A stretch of 41,719 bases of DNA from positions 1 through 41,719 of the forward strand of contig JAZRVV010000032.1 of assembly GCA_045599345.1 (NCBI GenBank), read 5' to 3'. Shown one piece after another: positions 24,422 to 31,970 of this stretch. Every line of letters starts with the position of its first letter. Position 1 is the first letter of the stretch. This DNA comes from UBA1227 sp045599345. Lineage in GTDB: Bacteria > Bacillota > Clostridia > Oscillospirales > Acutalibacteraceae. The notes below the pieces were generated by a model that was not told the DNA's origin, did not search any database, and saw nothing but the letters and a program-made list of their open reading frames with translations. The translations under genes were made by a program, and so were the position numbers.

Positions 24422-24435
24422 TTTAAACGCCCCTT

Positions 24436-25146
24436 TTAAAGATTTCTTTTGCCCTTGTGCATTTCCTTCATTCCTTCGACTTCGTCGCAAACTGGTTTTA
24501 AAGAGCAGCTTGCGCAGTCCACATCAAAGCCATCTAGAATGTGCGAAAGCGCGTTTGTTATGTCATATACTTTGTTAGCAGTCATGCCAAGTTCCCTAAT
24601 GAGTTCTTGGTCTGTCAAGAAAATAATGCAAACATTATTAACGTTCTCATTTTCCTTGTACGCCTTGATATAGGTGTTGCCAATACTCTTAAAGCTAATT
24701 CCACGGCTTATAGCGTCACGCCCTACCCTAACACGCTCCTGGTTGCTCTCAGCCGATACGCGAACCATGTAGCCCTCTGGGAAGACATGATAGCGAACAA
24801 ATTCCATCTGCTGAATAGCTGAATGCGCCGCATCTTCGTCTCCTATATCGTTGATGCGAAGCAAAACTACACGTGCAAACGAAACATCTCCGTGAAGCTC
24901 TGGTAAATCCTTACCGCAAAGTATAATCTCATCCTTGTTTATTAGTCCCTGTGTTGTTGTAACGCAGGTAAAATTAGCAGATGGAGTTCCACTGCCACCG
25001 AGCTCGAAAGCTTGATCCTGTTGCATTATAAGCTCGCTACGATCAAGATTTTTCCATGCATCAGTAGCATCAAAGTCCCAAGTTTTAGTTGTTATAGCAG
25101 AGACCTTTTCACAGGTCTCCTTTATTATAGCATCATACAGTTCCAT
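24436..25146 (-). CDS. Small protein resembling the middle domain of acetyl-CoA synthase
   Basis: Compared from memory with the Moorella acetyl-CoA synthase (AcsB/CdhC), residues 45-180 follow its middle domain: AFELGGSG against AFELVRTV, DEIILCGKDLPEL against GKIEVIGPDIDQI, VVLLRIND, then VRVSAESNQERVRVGRDAISRGISFKSIGNTYI (residues 128-160) against a tract containing LRVSKDAVAKGFRFKNYGEI, and IIFLTDQELIRE. The CODH-docking N-terminal domain and the A-cluster domain, including its CGC motif, are missing. The chain ends soon after C211-x2-C214-x5-C220, which sits where the first three cluster cysteines occur in the full enzyme. It therefore cannot be a complete acetyl-CoA synthase. The ATG overlaps the CooC-like gene by 14 bases, implying joint action. 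Function unknown; a small iron-sulfur or nickel protein is plausible. Confidence 0.6.
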   Translation of the reverse strand: MELYDAIIKETCEKVSAITTKTWDFDATDAWKNLDRSELIMQQDQAFELGGSGTPSANFTCVTTTQGLINKDEIILCGKDLPELHGDVSFARVVLLRINDIGDEDAAHSAIQQMEFVRYHVFPEGYMVRVSAESNQERVRVGRDAISRGISFKSIGNTYIKAYKENENVNNVCIIFLTDQELIRELGMTANKVYDITNALSHILDGFDVDCASCSLKPVCDEVEGMKEMHKGKRNL

Positions 25147-25906
25147 TTGGAATAATCTCCATCCTTGAAAGTGCCTTCTTTGCGCCTGTCAAAAGAGCAG
25201 AGTCCCTGTCTAGTGCAAAGACACTTTCACCAACAATATCATTGGCTGTCTGTTGCTCGTCAGGCTCAATAACAGCGAGCACTGGAGCACCAGCAACCTC
25301 ATTTGGCGCAAGTTCAGGCTTTGTTGCACGATTAATAACAGCGCCTACGAAGTCGTACATTACGAGTTCGTCTGCCACCTCTCTTATAACCTCGAGCACA
25401 CCAATGCCCTTCTTGCTCTGATCACTGATAAGAAGAAGGTGTGACACCTTCTCCATTACGCGACGGTTAATCTGCTCGATGCCGGCTTCGCCATCGATTA
25501 CGACATAATCGAAGTCGCCTGCGAGCATCGATATAACCTCGCGTAGATATGTATTGACTGCGCAGTAGCATCCTGCGGCCTCTGGACGGCCAATAGCGAT
25601 GAAAGCAAAGCCATTGCGTTCCTTCATCGCGTCAATCAGCCTAAACTTGGCCTCCGCAAGCACATCTTGCGTGTCGCGCAGTTTCTCTGTGACATCGTTT
25701 GCAACGCGCTTCCTGATATCGTCGAGTGTTTCCTCGACTTCAACTCCAAGCGCCGTTGCAAGGCCGATAGCAGGGTCTGCGTCGATAGCCAAGATGCGTT
25801 TGTCTGGATACTGCTCTACGAGCAGCCTTACAATAGCCGCGGAAAGAGAGGTCTTCCCGACCCCTCCCTTTCCGGATACAGCTATAATTTTAGTGTCTCG
25901 TTCCAT
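25133..25906 (-). CDS. CooC/AcsF-type nickel-insertion ATPase
   Basis: A MinD/ParA-fold ATPase of the CooC type, which loads nickel into CO dehydrogenase or acetyl-CoA synthase. Visible in 257 residues are the deviant Walker A GKGGVGKTS (12-20), the switch AIDADPAIGLATALG (41-55), the CooC-specific metal motif C114-Y-C116 in GCYCAVNTYLREVI, and Walker B FDYVVIDGEAGIEQINRRV. The dimer C-x-C motif is the main reason for choosing CooC over MinD. Its partner in the operon is the truncated acetyl-CoA-synthase-like protein, with a 14-base overlap; no CODH gene is in the window. It follows reductase copy 2 by 13 bases. Confidence 0.85.
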   Translation of the reverse strand: MERDTKIIAVSGKGGVGKTSLSAAIVRLLVEQYPDKRILAIDADPAIGLATALGVEVEETLDDIRKRVANDVTEKLRDTQDVLAEAKFRLIDAMKERNGFAFIAIGRPEAAGCYCAVNTYLREVISMLAGDFDYVVIDGEAGIEQINRRVMEKVSHLLLISDQSKKGIGVLEVIREVADELVMYDFVGAVINRATKPELAPNEVAGAPVLAVIEPDEQQTANDIVGESVFALDRDSALLTGAKKALSRMEIIPNGTV

Positions 25907-25919
25907 TAAAACTATCTCC

Positions 25920-27974
25920 TTAGATAGCCATTGCTACATCCCAAGCGCCCCAAATTACAGTTCTGAGGTTACCAACCTTAGAGCAGTCACCGATAAGGTG
26001 AACGTTCTTAGCCTTGTTTGCAAGTGGAGTTGACTTGTAACCAACTGACATGATTACAGAATCACATGGGATATTTACTGTCTGCTTGTTCTCGTCAACG
26101 ATAGTAACGCTGTCCTTGCCAATTTCCTTTGTTGCTGCATTGAGGTAAACAGGAACATTGTTTGCCTTGAAGCAATCACGAAGGTAAGAAGAGTTTGCAA
26201 GGCAGAGATTCTTAACAGACATAAGGTCATCCTGCATCTCTACGATAGTTGGGTTCTTGCCCTTTCTAAAGAGATCAAGAGCTATCTCACAACCTGTGAG
26301 ACCGCCACCGATGATTACTACGTTGTTGCCAACTTCCTTTTTCTCAAGGAGGTAATCGCAAGCTTCCATAGCGTTCTCTGCGCCTGGAATTGGAATAGTC
26401 TTTGCAACTGCACCAGTAGCAACGATGTACTCGTCTGCCTTGATGTCAGAAAGAGACTTAACTTCTGTATTCAAATGAACCTCTATACCGAGCTTCTTAA
26501 CCTGGAGTTTCTCCCACTCGATAAGCTTCTTATCGTGTGACTTGAACTCTGGTGCTGCAGCTGCGATAAAGATACCACCGAGCTTGTCATCCTTCTCATA
26601 GATAACCGGCTCATGGCCACGCTGCTTGAGCACAATAGCAGCCTCCATGCCACCGATTCCGCCACCGATAATAGCAACTTTCTTCTTGCGAAGAGCCTTC
26701 TTTATCTCATACTTCTTGTGTTGCATTGAAGGTGGGTTGATTGCGCAACGGCACATGTGCATTGAATCGTTGAGATCCTGATCACATGCTGACTTGCCGT
26801 GCTTTGCCATATCAAAGCATGCTGCATGGCAGCAGATACATGGCTTAATCTCCTCTTCCTTGTCCTCTAAAAGCTTGGTTACCCAAGCAGGATCAGCAAG
26901 GAACTGACGGCCAACAGCCATAGCGTCGATATCGCCATCTGCGATTGCCTTGGCACCAACTTCTGGTGTCATACGGCCAGCGCATACAACTGGGATGTCA
27001 ACGAATTTCTTGATATGAGCTACATCCTCAAGGTTGCAGTTCTCTGGCATGTACTGTGGTGGATGAGCCCAGTACCAAGCATCATAAGTACCGTTGTCGC
27101 AGTTGAGCATATCGTAGCCTGCGTCCTGAAGGTACTTTGCAGCCTTCTCTGACTCGGCCATATCACGGCCAACTTCTACGTAGTCCTCACCAGGCATAGC
27201 ACCTGACTGGAATCCCTTTGTCTTGGATACTACTGAGTAACGAAGAGAAACTGGGAAGTCCTCACCACAAGAAGCCTTGATAGCCTTAACGATTTCAACT
27301 GGGAAACGATAACGGTTCTCAAAAGATCCGCCGTATTCATCTGTTCTGAAGTTTGTGTAAGGAAGTGTAAACTGGTCAAGGAGGTATCCCTCGTGAACAG
27401 CGTGTACCTCTACACCGTCAACGCCAGCCTCTTTGCAAAGGCGAGCTGTCTCTCCAAAAGCATAGATGATGTCATCTATCTGCTTCTTTGTCATTTCCTT
27501 TGTTGTAATATCATCAGCCCAACGGTTTGGAAGTGCTGATGGAGCTGTTGTCAAATACTCTGGGTCCATAATTGGCTTTGCAATAGTACCGATGATCTTG
27601 TTGTTAATCATCATTGTCATCATTGCAGAGAGAGCCATTGAGCGACCAAAACCAGCTGTCATCTGGATAAAGAGTTTAGCGCCAGTCTTGTGAACTTCGT
27701 CCATGAACTTCTTGAGCTGATTGAATTTCCACTTGTGCTGATAGAGCCAAGCGCCACCCATGATGTCCTTAACAGGAGCAATACCAGGGATGATAAGTCC
27801 GCAGTTGTTATCTGCGATTGTCTTAAGGAGGTAAGCTGCTTCTTTATCAAAGTGGTTAGGCTCAGTCCAACCAAAGATGCAAGTGCCTCCCATTGGTGCA
27901 AGTACTATACGGTTTTTAATCTCTACGTTACCTATTTTCCAAGGTGTAAATAGAGCTTCGTATTCCTTTTTCAT
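25920..27974 (-). CDS. 2-enoate reductase-like flavoprotein, copy 2
   Basis: Same 684-residue length and domain order as the copy at 22367-24421: FMN barrel (LAPMGG at 25-30; HAVHEGYLLDQFTLPY at 191-206; DEYGGSFENRYRF at 212-224), iron-sulfur motif C379-x2-C382-x3-C386 with C408-R-C410, FAD domain (IIGGGIGGMEAA from 435) and NAD(H) domain. Identity looks well above 70% by eye, with no indels of note except one residue near PGEDYVEVGRD (PGETDYVEVGRT in copy 1). Differences lie in the substrate-facing barrel (MMTMMINNKIIGTIAKPIMDPEY) and the C-terminus. GGAGG lies before the ATG. Copy 2 is transcribed first, then CooC, the acetyl-CoA-synthase-like gene and copy 1. It is a recent duplication that has been split by the nickel-related pair. 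Confidence 0.88.
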   Translation of the reverse strand: MKKEYEALFTPWKIGNVEIKNRIVLAPMGGTCIFGWTEPNHFDKEAAYLLKTIADNNCGLIIPGIAPVKDIMGGAWLYQHKWKFNQLKKFMDEVHKTGAKLFIQMTAGFGRSMALSAMMTMMINNKIIGTIAKPIMDPEYLTTAPSALPNRWADDITTKEMTKKQIDDIIYAFGETARLCKEAGVDGVEVHAVHEGYLLDQFTLPYTNFRTDEYGGSFENRYRFPVEIVKAIKASCGEDFPVSLRYSVVSKTKGFQSGAMPGEDYVEVGRDMAESEKAAKYLQDAGYDMLNCDNGTYDAWYWAHPPQYMPENCNLEDVAHIKKFVDIPVVCAGRMTPEVGAKAIADGDIDAMAVGRQFLADPAWVTKLLEDKEEEIKPCICCHAACFDMAKHGKSACDQDLNDSMHMCRCAINPPSMQHKKYEIKKALRKKKVAIIGGGIGGMEAAIVLKQRGHEPVIYEKDDKLGGIFIAAAAPEFKSHDKKLIEWEKLQVKKLGIEVHLNTEVKSLSDIKADEYIVATGAVAKTIPIPGAENAMEACDYLLEKKEVGNNVVIIGGGLTGCEIALDLFRKGKNPTIVEMQDDLMSVKNLCLANSSYLRDCFKANNVPVYLNAATKEIGKDSVTIVDENKQTVNIPCDSVIMSVGYKSTPLANKAKNVHLIGDCSKVGNLRTVIWGAWDVAMAI

Positions 27975-27992
27975 TGTGTTAATCCTCCACTA

Positions 27993-29399
27993 TTATGCAC
28001 GGCCAAGACCGATGCTATATCCGTCTACTTTACCAAGTTTCTTTGTCTTCTTCTCATTGATGAGTTCAACAATCTTGATAAATGTCTCTGTCTGTTCAAC
28101 AGCCAAGTCCAAATTGAACTTGTCCATCTCGTGGTTGTCGCTGACAACGCAGAGATAGTCAGGTGCTGTAACAAGTGCGATGTCAGGGATGCCTACGTTA
28201 AAGAGTGACTGGCCCTCACCAAAGTGAAGAAGGTTGTGTGGATGAAGAGTAACTGTACGGCACTGTTTTCTGCCCTTAATTGCCTCAAAATAGATATCAT
28301 CCATTACCTTGTTGCCCGTGTAAACAACCTCAACATCAACAGGGTTTGTCTGTTGATATACACCGTCTACATCCTTCCACTCTGTGCAGCCAAGGTGCTC
28401 TACTGTTACACCCGCAACCGCCTTTACGTGGTTGCCCTTGCCATCCCAAAGCTTCTTGTTATCATGGAGCCACTGGCTTGTTGACTGGTCAACAATGCCG
28501 TGCTTGTGTGAGAAGCTAGGAATTCTAAAGTGACCTGTTGTGAATACAAAGATGAGCGTACGCTCTGGCTTATGCTTCTTGAAATAGCGCATCATTTCAA
28601 GCATACCAATAGCGCCGTTCTCCTCAACACAGTTTGTTCCGTCTGTATGTGTGTTGATGATGATTGCTTCCTTCTTTTCCTTACCAGGAACGATAGCGCA
28701 GAAGGACTCACCCTTTGCTTTCTTTTCAATAACACCCTCAAGTGTGAGTGTTGCTGTCTCCTTGTTCTCAAGCGCCTTGAGTACCTTCTCACCCTCTGTC
28801 TCGTTAACCCAGAGTGCAGGAACACCCATGTAGCCGAGAATGAAGTTTAAGTACTGGCCTTCTACCATCTCATCGCTCATGCCCTGCCAGATAAGGATAG
28901 CACCCTTGCATCCAACAAATGATTGGATAAGAAGAGAAACTGTCTTAACGAAAGATGTTGTAACAGGTCCTCTGTACTGACTGTTAAGTCTCAAATCCTT
29001 TGGATAAGCGCGACGCTGATCAAAAGGAATTCTTGATGTAAGGTTCTCAAAATCCTTCATCTTTAATACAACGATGTCACGACCAATGCCCTTTGTCTGG
29101 AGCTTGCCAGTAATACCTTTTGGACCAGTAACACCTGAATAAGGATGAGCTGATGCCACTTTGACATCTACGTCACCTTCAGCTGTGTGAAGAACAAGCT
29201 TGGTGTTTGTTGCTTCCCAGCGCTTGAAGGTCCTAATATCGGACTTTGTCTCAAAGCCCATCTTTTTAATTTCCTTTTTGAGATATGCTATGAAATCATT
29301 GTTGCCACGAGAACCAGTAAGTCTAGTTCCAAAGCCATTCATTGTATCAATACCCTTTTTAATATTTGATTTTGATACAGCAATGCTCATGCATTTCAT
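27993..29399 (-). CDS. Divergent M28-like hydrolase with PA-type insert
   Basis: Resembles zinc aminopeptidases and carboxypeptidases of family M28: GFGTRLTGSRGNNDFIAYL at the N-terminus, a protease-associated-like insert (about 95-235; GAILIWQG), then IINTHTDGTNCVEENGAIGMLEMMRYF, and the C-terminal GIPDIALVTAPDY...SDNHEMDKF. The first metal His (THTD) and the last His (DNHEMD) are present, but the second ligand position reads EEN instead of DN, and the usual Glu-Glu pair is replaced by TTGHFRIP. The catalytic base therefore seems absent, so it may be inactive, use other residues or act on a non-peptide amide. No signal peptide. The ATG at 29399 is used; the ATG at 29390 is equally plausible from the AGGAAAGGGG site. 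Confidence 0.7.
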   Translation of the reverse strand: MKCMSIAVSKSNIKKGIDTMNGFGTRLTGSRGNNDFIAYLKKEIKKMGFETKSDIRTFKRWEATNTKLVLHTAEGDVDVKVASAHPYSGVTGPKGITGKLQTKGIGRDIVVLKMKDFENLTSRIPFDQRRAYPKDLRLNSQYRGPVTTSFVKTVSLLIQSFVGCKGAILIWQGMSDEMVEGQYLNFILGYMGVPALWVNETEGEKVLKALENKETATLTLEGVIEKKAKGESFCAIVPGKEKKEAIIINTHTDGTNCVEENGAIGMLEMMRYFKKHKPERTLIFVFTTGHFRIPSFSHKHGIVDQSTSQWLHDNKKLWDGKGNHVKAVAGVTVEHLGCTEWKDVDGVYQQTNPVDVEVVYTGNKVMDDIYFEAIKGRKQCRTVTLHPHNLLHFGEGQSLFNVGIPDIALVTAPDYLCVVSDNHEMDKFNLDLAVEQTETFIKIVELINEKKTKKLGKVDGYSIGLGRA

Positions 29400-29428
29400 C
29401 CCCTTTCCTATTTATGCTTTCGTAGTTG

Positions 29429-29866
29429 TTATTTCTCTACAACTACTGTTCCGTCCGGTTTAAGGGTTACCTTGTCGCCGTTTTCTACATAGTTTAGAAA
29501 ATCGTCGCCAAGTTGATCATATACAGGCATGTCATCCTCTGCCCAAACGTCAGCGAGCACAGCGCCAGCTGCTGCGAGAGAGTCGATTGTCTGTGAGAAG
29601 AGAAGGCATGCAGGAGCCTTGCCTTCCTTTACAGCGGCAAAGAGGAACATGCCGCCTGTTGTTGAACCGATTGTAAGTGGAAGGCAGAGAGCCTTCTTCT
29701 CAATAATCTGCTTATAAAGGTCAGGGTTGCTCTGATCGTTACACTTTGTCTTTGGCTGGAGGTTCATCATCTGCATTGAAGCCAAAGTATTAAAACCATT
29801 CTTTGTTACAACTGCTTCATAAGTAGCGTTGCCTGGTACTATTGCGCGACCTTTGAATTCCTTCAT
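29429..29866 (-). CDS. Aconitase X small (swivel) subunit
   Basis: Matches the DUF126/AcnX swivel family: FKGRAIVPGNATYEAVVTK at the start, the phosphate or carboxylate-binding LPLTIGSTTGGMFLFAAVKEGKAPACLLFS, AAGAVLADV and the terminal GDKVTLKPDGTVVVEK. The 145-residue length fits the separate small subunit of bacterial aconitase X (type II), reported (recalled) as cis-3-hydroxy-L-proline dehydratase; archaeal relatives are phosphomevalonate dehydratases. One base separates it from the large-subunit stop, so the two are co-translated. Confidence 0.88.
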   Translation of the reverse strand: MKEFKGRAIVPGNATYEAVVTKNGFNTLASMQMMNLQPKTKCNDQSNPDLYKQIIEKKALCLPLTIGSTTGGMFLFAAVKEGKAPACLLFSQTIDSLAAAGAVLADVWAEDDMPVYDQLGDDFLNYVENGDKVTLKPDGTVVVEK

Positions 29867-29867
29867 C

Positions 29868-31151
29868 TTATTTAACCCCCTTTGTAAGCATCTCTAAGAT
29901 TTCATCATTAGAGTAGTATCTTGAAGTTGTATATGTACGAAGCTTGTTTGAACTTGTGATAACTGGCTTGCTTGCGCAAAGTGGGTTATCCATATACATA
30001 AGTGGGCAGATGTAACTTACTACAACACCCATATCTGTGAGCTTTTTATATTCAGGAAGCTTCTTGAACTCCTTGAGTACTGGAGTTGAAGTTGTAAATA
30101 CTGTTGGGATTGAAACCTTCTTGTTGCCAGCATCAGAAAGTCCTTTTTCGAGCTTTGCTGTCCAGTCCTTGAGTTGCTCGAGTGACATATGAGGGCAACC
30201 AAGGAAACACATCTCTGGTGTTGCATTTGGATCCTTCCAAATGCAAGGATAGTTATCCTTAACACGCTGGAGTTCCTCATCAGTAATAATGTATTCCTTT
30301 GCACCATCGGCGATTAACTTATCGCCGAATTCTACTGCCTCTGGTGTCAAACCATCAATATGGTAGAGACCAACGGCACCGTTTGATGCTGTTGCAGCAC
30401 CAAAGTCCTTGAGGTATGTCTTGGCAGCATCGTTAAGCTCGTTACCAAGATACTTATCAAGGCCATATACGTATGGAACATCTTCCATAACCTTCATACC
30501 GATAGCAGAACCAAGTATCTGAGCATCAGGCATCTTTGTTGTTTCAAGTTTTACAACCCAAGTTGCCTTTCTGCCTTCGTCTGTTAAGAAGCCGAAATAT
30601 GGAACATAACCGCATACAGAACCAAAGAGTTCAATAATACCAGAGTTTCTGTTACAACGTGCACCAAGAACAGAATTCGCATAAACTACTGCTGATGATT
30701 CAGCCCAAGAGAGAACGTCACCCTTCTTTGGTACGTTACCAAGCTCTGGCATGTAGCATGTGCAAGTAAATGAATCATCGTTAAGAAGACCTAACTGCTT
30801 CATTTCCTTTTCATACCTGCCCTGCTTGCTATAGATTACTTTTGCAGCAGCCTTAGCAATAGGACTCTGTGGAACTGCTGGGTCATATGGTCTTGGATCG
30901 CATGTAAACTTCTGTCCTGAAAGGCAACCATTATCAATGAGTTCCTGATAAAGGTCAAATACAGGGCCTAAGAACATAAGTCCAAAGCTGAGTACCAAGT
31001 GACCATACTCACTTGTTACAGGCACCATCTTCTCTGCGCCGAAGATTTCGCCATAGTTTACCAAAGTCTTCATAACCTTGGCCATAGTTTCTCCCTTTGA
31101 GCCGTCAAGTATTGCTTGTTGCTCTGGAGTCAAAACCATTTTTGTTTCCAT
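29868..31151 (-). CDS. Aconitase X catalytic (large) subunit
   Basis: Belongs to DUF521/AcnX, iron-sulfur dehydratases that eliminate water from hydroxy acids. The 427-residue chain begins LTPEQQAILDGSKGETMAKVMKTL, the typical AcnX opening. Blocks include TCTCYMPELGNVP, WAESSAVVYANSVLGARCNRNSG with a likely cluster cysteine, FLGCPHMS and YICPLMYMDNP, which supply the other two cysteines. In bacteria the characterised activity is cis-3-hydroxy-L-proline dehydration, but related sequences of unknown substrate are many. It is the first gene of the accessory operon; GGGAGG precedes ATG 31151 by five bases. It is transcribed divergently from the TetR gene with its palindrome between. Pairing with enoate reductases suggests a dehydrate-then-reduce route. 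Confidence 0.87.
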   Translation of the reverse strand: METKMVLTPEQQAILDGSKGETMAKVMKTLVNYGEIFGAEKMVPVTSEYGHLVLSFGLMFLGPVFDLYQELIDNGCLSGQKFTCDPRPYDPAVPQSPIAKAAAKVIYSKQGRYEKEMKQLGLLNDDSFTCTCYMPELGNVPKKGDVLSWAESSAVVYANSVLGARCNRNSGIIELFGSVCGYVPYFGFLTDEGRKATWVVKLETTKMPDAQILGSAIGMKVMEDVPYVYGLDKYLGNELNDAAKTYLKDFGAATASNGAVGLYHIDGLTPEAVEFGDKLIADGAKEYIITDEELQRVKDNYPCIWKDPNATPEMCFLGCPHMSLEQLKDWTAKLEKGLSDAGNKKVSIPTVFTTSTPVLKEFKKLPEYKKLTDMGVVVSYICPLMYMDNPLCASKPVITSSNKLRTYTTSRYYSNDEILEMLTKGVK

Positions 31152-31188
31152 AAAAACCTCCCGAAAATTTATAAATTAATTATTGTTT

Positions 31189-31216
31189 TTGATAAATTTG
31201 TGTGTTATTGTATACG
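31189..31216 (+). promoter_or_regulatory. Promoter of the TetR-family gene
   Basis: TTGATA (31189-31194) and TATACG (31211-31216) with a 16-base spacer. The -10 box is the first part of the 23-base palindrome, so the regulator would block its own start. Confidence 0.45.
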
Positions 31217-31233
31217 TGTACAGTACGCGTATA
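31211..31233. promoter_or_regulatory. 23-base palindrome, candidate TetR operator
   Basis: TATACGTGTAC (31211-31221) and GTACGCGTATA (31223-31233) flank a single central A; the two halves mirror each other with one mismatch. Length, symmetry and position between divergent acnX and tetR genes are those of a TetR-type operator. No second copy was found in other intergenic gaps of the window. Confidence 0.7.
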
Positions 31234-31247
31234 GAAAAAGGAAGGAA

Positions 31248-31826
31248 ATGAAGATGGACAGACGAGTTAAGAAAACCCAAGCCGCAATAAGGAACGCTTT
31301 CACTGACCTTATTAAGGAAAAGGGTGACGTAAATTCAATCACAATCAAAGAGATTGTTGATCGCGCCGATATCTCACGCAGCACCTTTTATACACATTAC
31401 ACCGATATTAATGAACTTATCGACGACCTTAGCAATATGTTCGCTGATGACATTGCTAAAATTGTCGTTGAAACACACAAGAAAACAACTGGCATTTCCA
31501 GCTATATGATGATTTATAGGAGTATACTCTCCTACCTCTATGAGAAGGGTCCTGTTTCAAAGGCCATCCTCGTAGATGCTCGCAACACAAGAATCATCGA
31601 AGAAATTTCAAAGAGCCTTCGCGATGGTATTGCAGCTTACTACAAAACAGCCCATCGTCAGATGGATTCCGAATTACTTTTTGCAACTGCAACATTCTGG
31701 ACAAATGGTATTCTCGGAATTATGCGTGAGTGGGCTCAATTTGACTTTAAATACTCCGTTGATGAAATGACAACCATCATTACCAAGGCAATTGAAACTT
31801 GCTCAACATTCTTCAGAGAAGGTTAA
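31248..31826 (+). CDS. TetR/AcrR-family transcriptional regulator
   Basis: Likely ligand-responsive repressor of the divergent aconitase X operon and of itself. The N-terminal helix-turn-helix is clear: VKKTQAAIRNAFTDLIKEKG followed by ITIKEIVDRADISRSTFYTHYTDINELI. The C-terminal ligand domain of about 130 residues is helical, with aromatic residues (YYKTAHRQ, FWTNGILGIMREWAQFDFKYS). The frame is open from 31116, but the ATG at 31248 has GGAAGG just upstream and gives a normal 192-residue TetR protein; ATG 31254 is an alternative. The ligand is unknown and may be the substrate of the operon. Confidence 0.9.
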   Translation: MKMDRRVKKTQAAIRNAFTDLIKEKGDVNSITIKEIVDRADISRSTFYTHYTDINELIDDLSNMFADDIAKIVVETHKKTTGISSYMMIYRSILSYLYEKGPVSKAILVDARNTRIIEEISKSLRDGIAAYYKTAHRQMDSELLFATATFWTNGILGIMREWAQFDFKYSVDEMTTIITKAIETCSTFFREG

Positions 31827-31904
31827 TTTTTTAACTAATAAAATAATAACATTTACTTATAATATATTCAAAGCAAAATTGCTACAATTGTGTAAAAAAC
31901 AACA

Positions 31905-31937
31905 AAAGTGACCTTGAGAAATCAAGGTCACTTTTTT
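31905..31937. terminator. Bidirectional terminator between tetR and the small membrane protein gene
   Basis: AAAGTGACCTTGA (31905-31917) and TCAAGGTCACTTT (31922-31934) form a 13-bp stem with a GAAA loop, followed by T's on the plus strand and a T-rich stretch on the minus strand. It serves the convergent tetR and DUF362 operons. Confidence 0.9.
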
Positions 31938-31970
31938 GTGCATTATTTACATTTTGCGATATTACAAGGC

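Noticed and set aside
24436..25906. A working Wood-Ljungdahl CO dehydrogenase/acetyl-CoA synthase locus
   Set aside because: The acetyl-CoA-synthase-like protein lacks the A-cluster domain and CGC motif, and no CODH, corrinoid protein or methyltransferase genes are nearby.
22367..27974. Twin reductases as an assembly duplication artefact
   Set aside because: The copies differ at many codons and residues and are separated by two unique genes, which an assembly error would not produce.
22367..27974. Reductases as BaiCD/BaiH of bile acid dehydroxylation
   Set aside because: No other bai genes are present, and the HAVHEGYLLDQF motif and cluster spacing fit the FldZ/2-enoate reductase branch better.
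31116..31247. Upstream in-frame extension of the TetR gene
   Set aside because: The extra residues would overlap the acnX start and cover the promoter and palindrome; they are not TetR-like, and a good ribosome binding site precedes ATG 31248.
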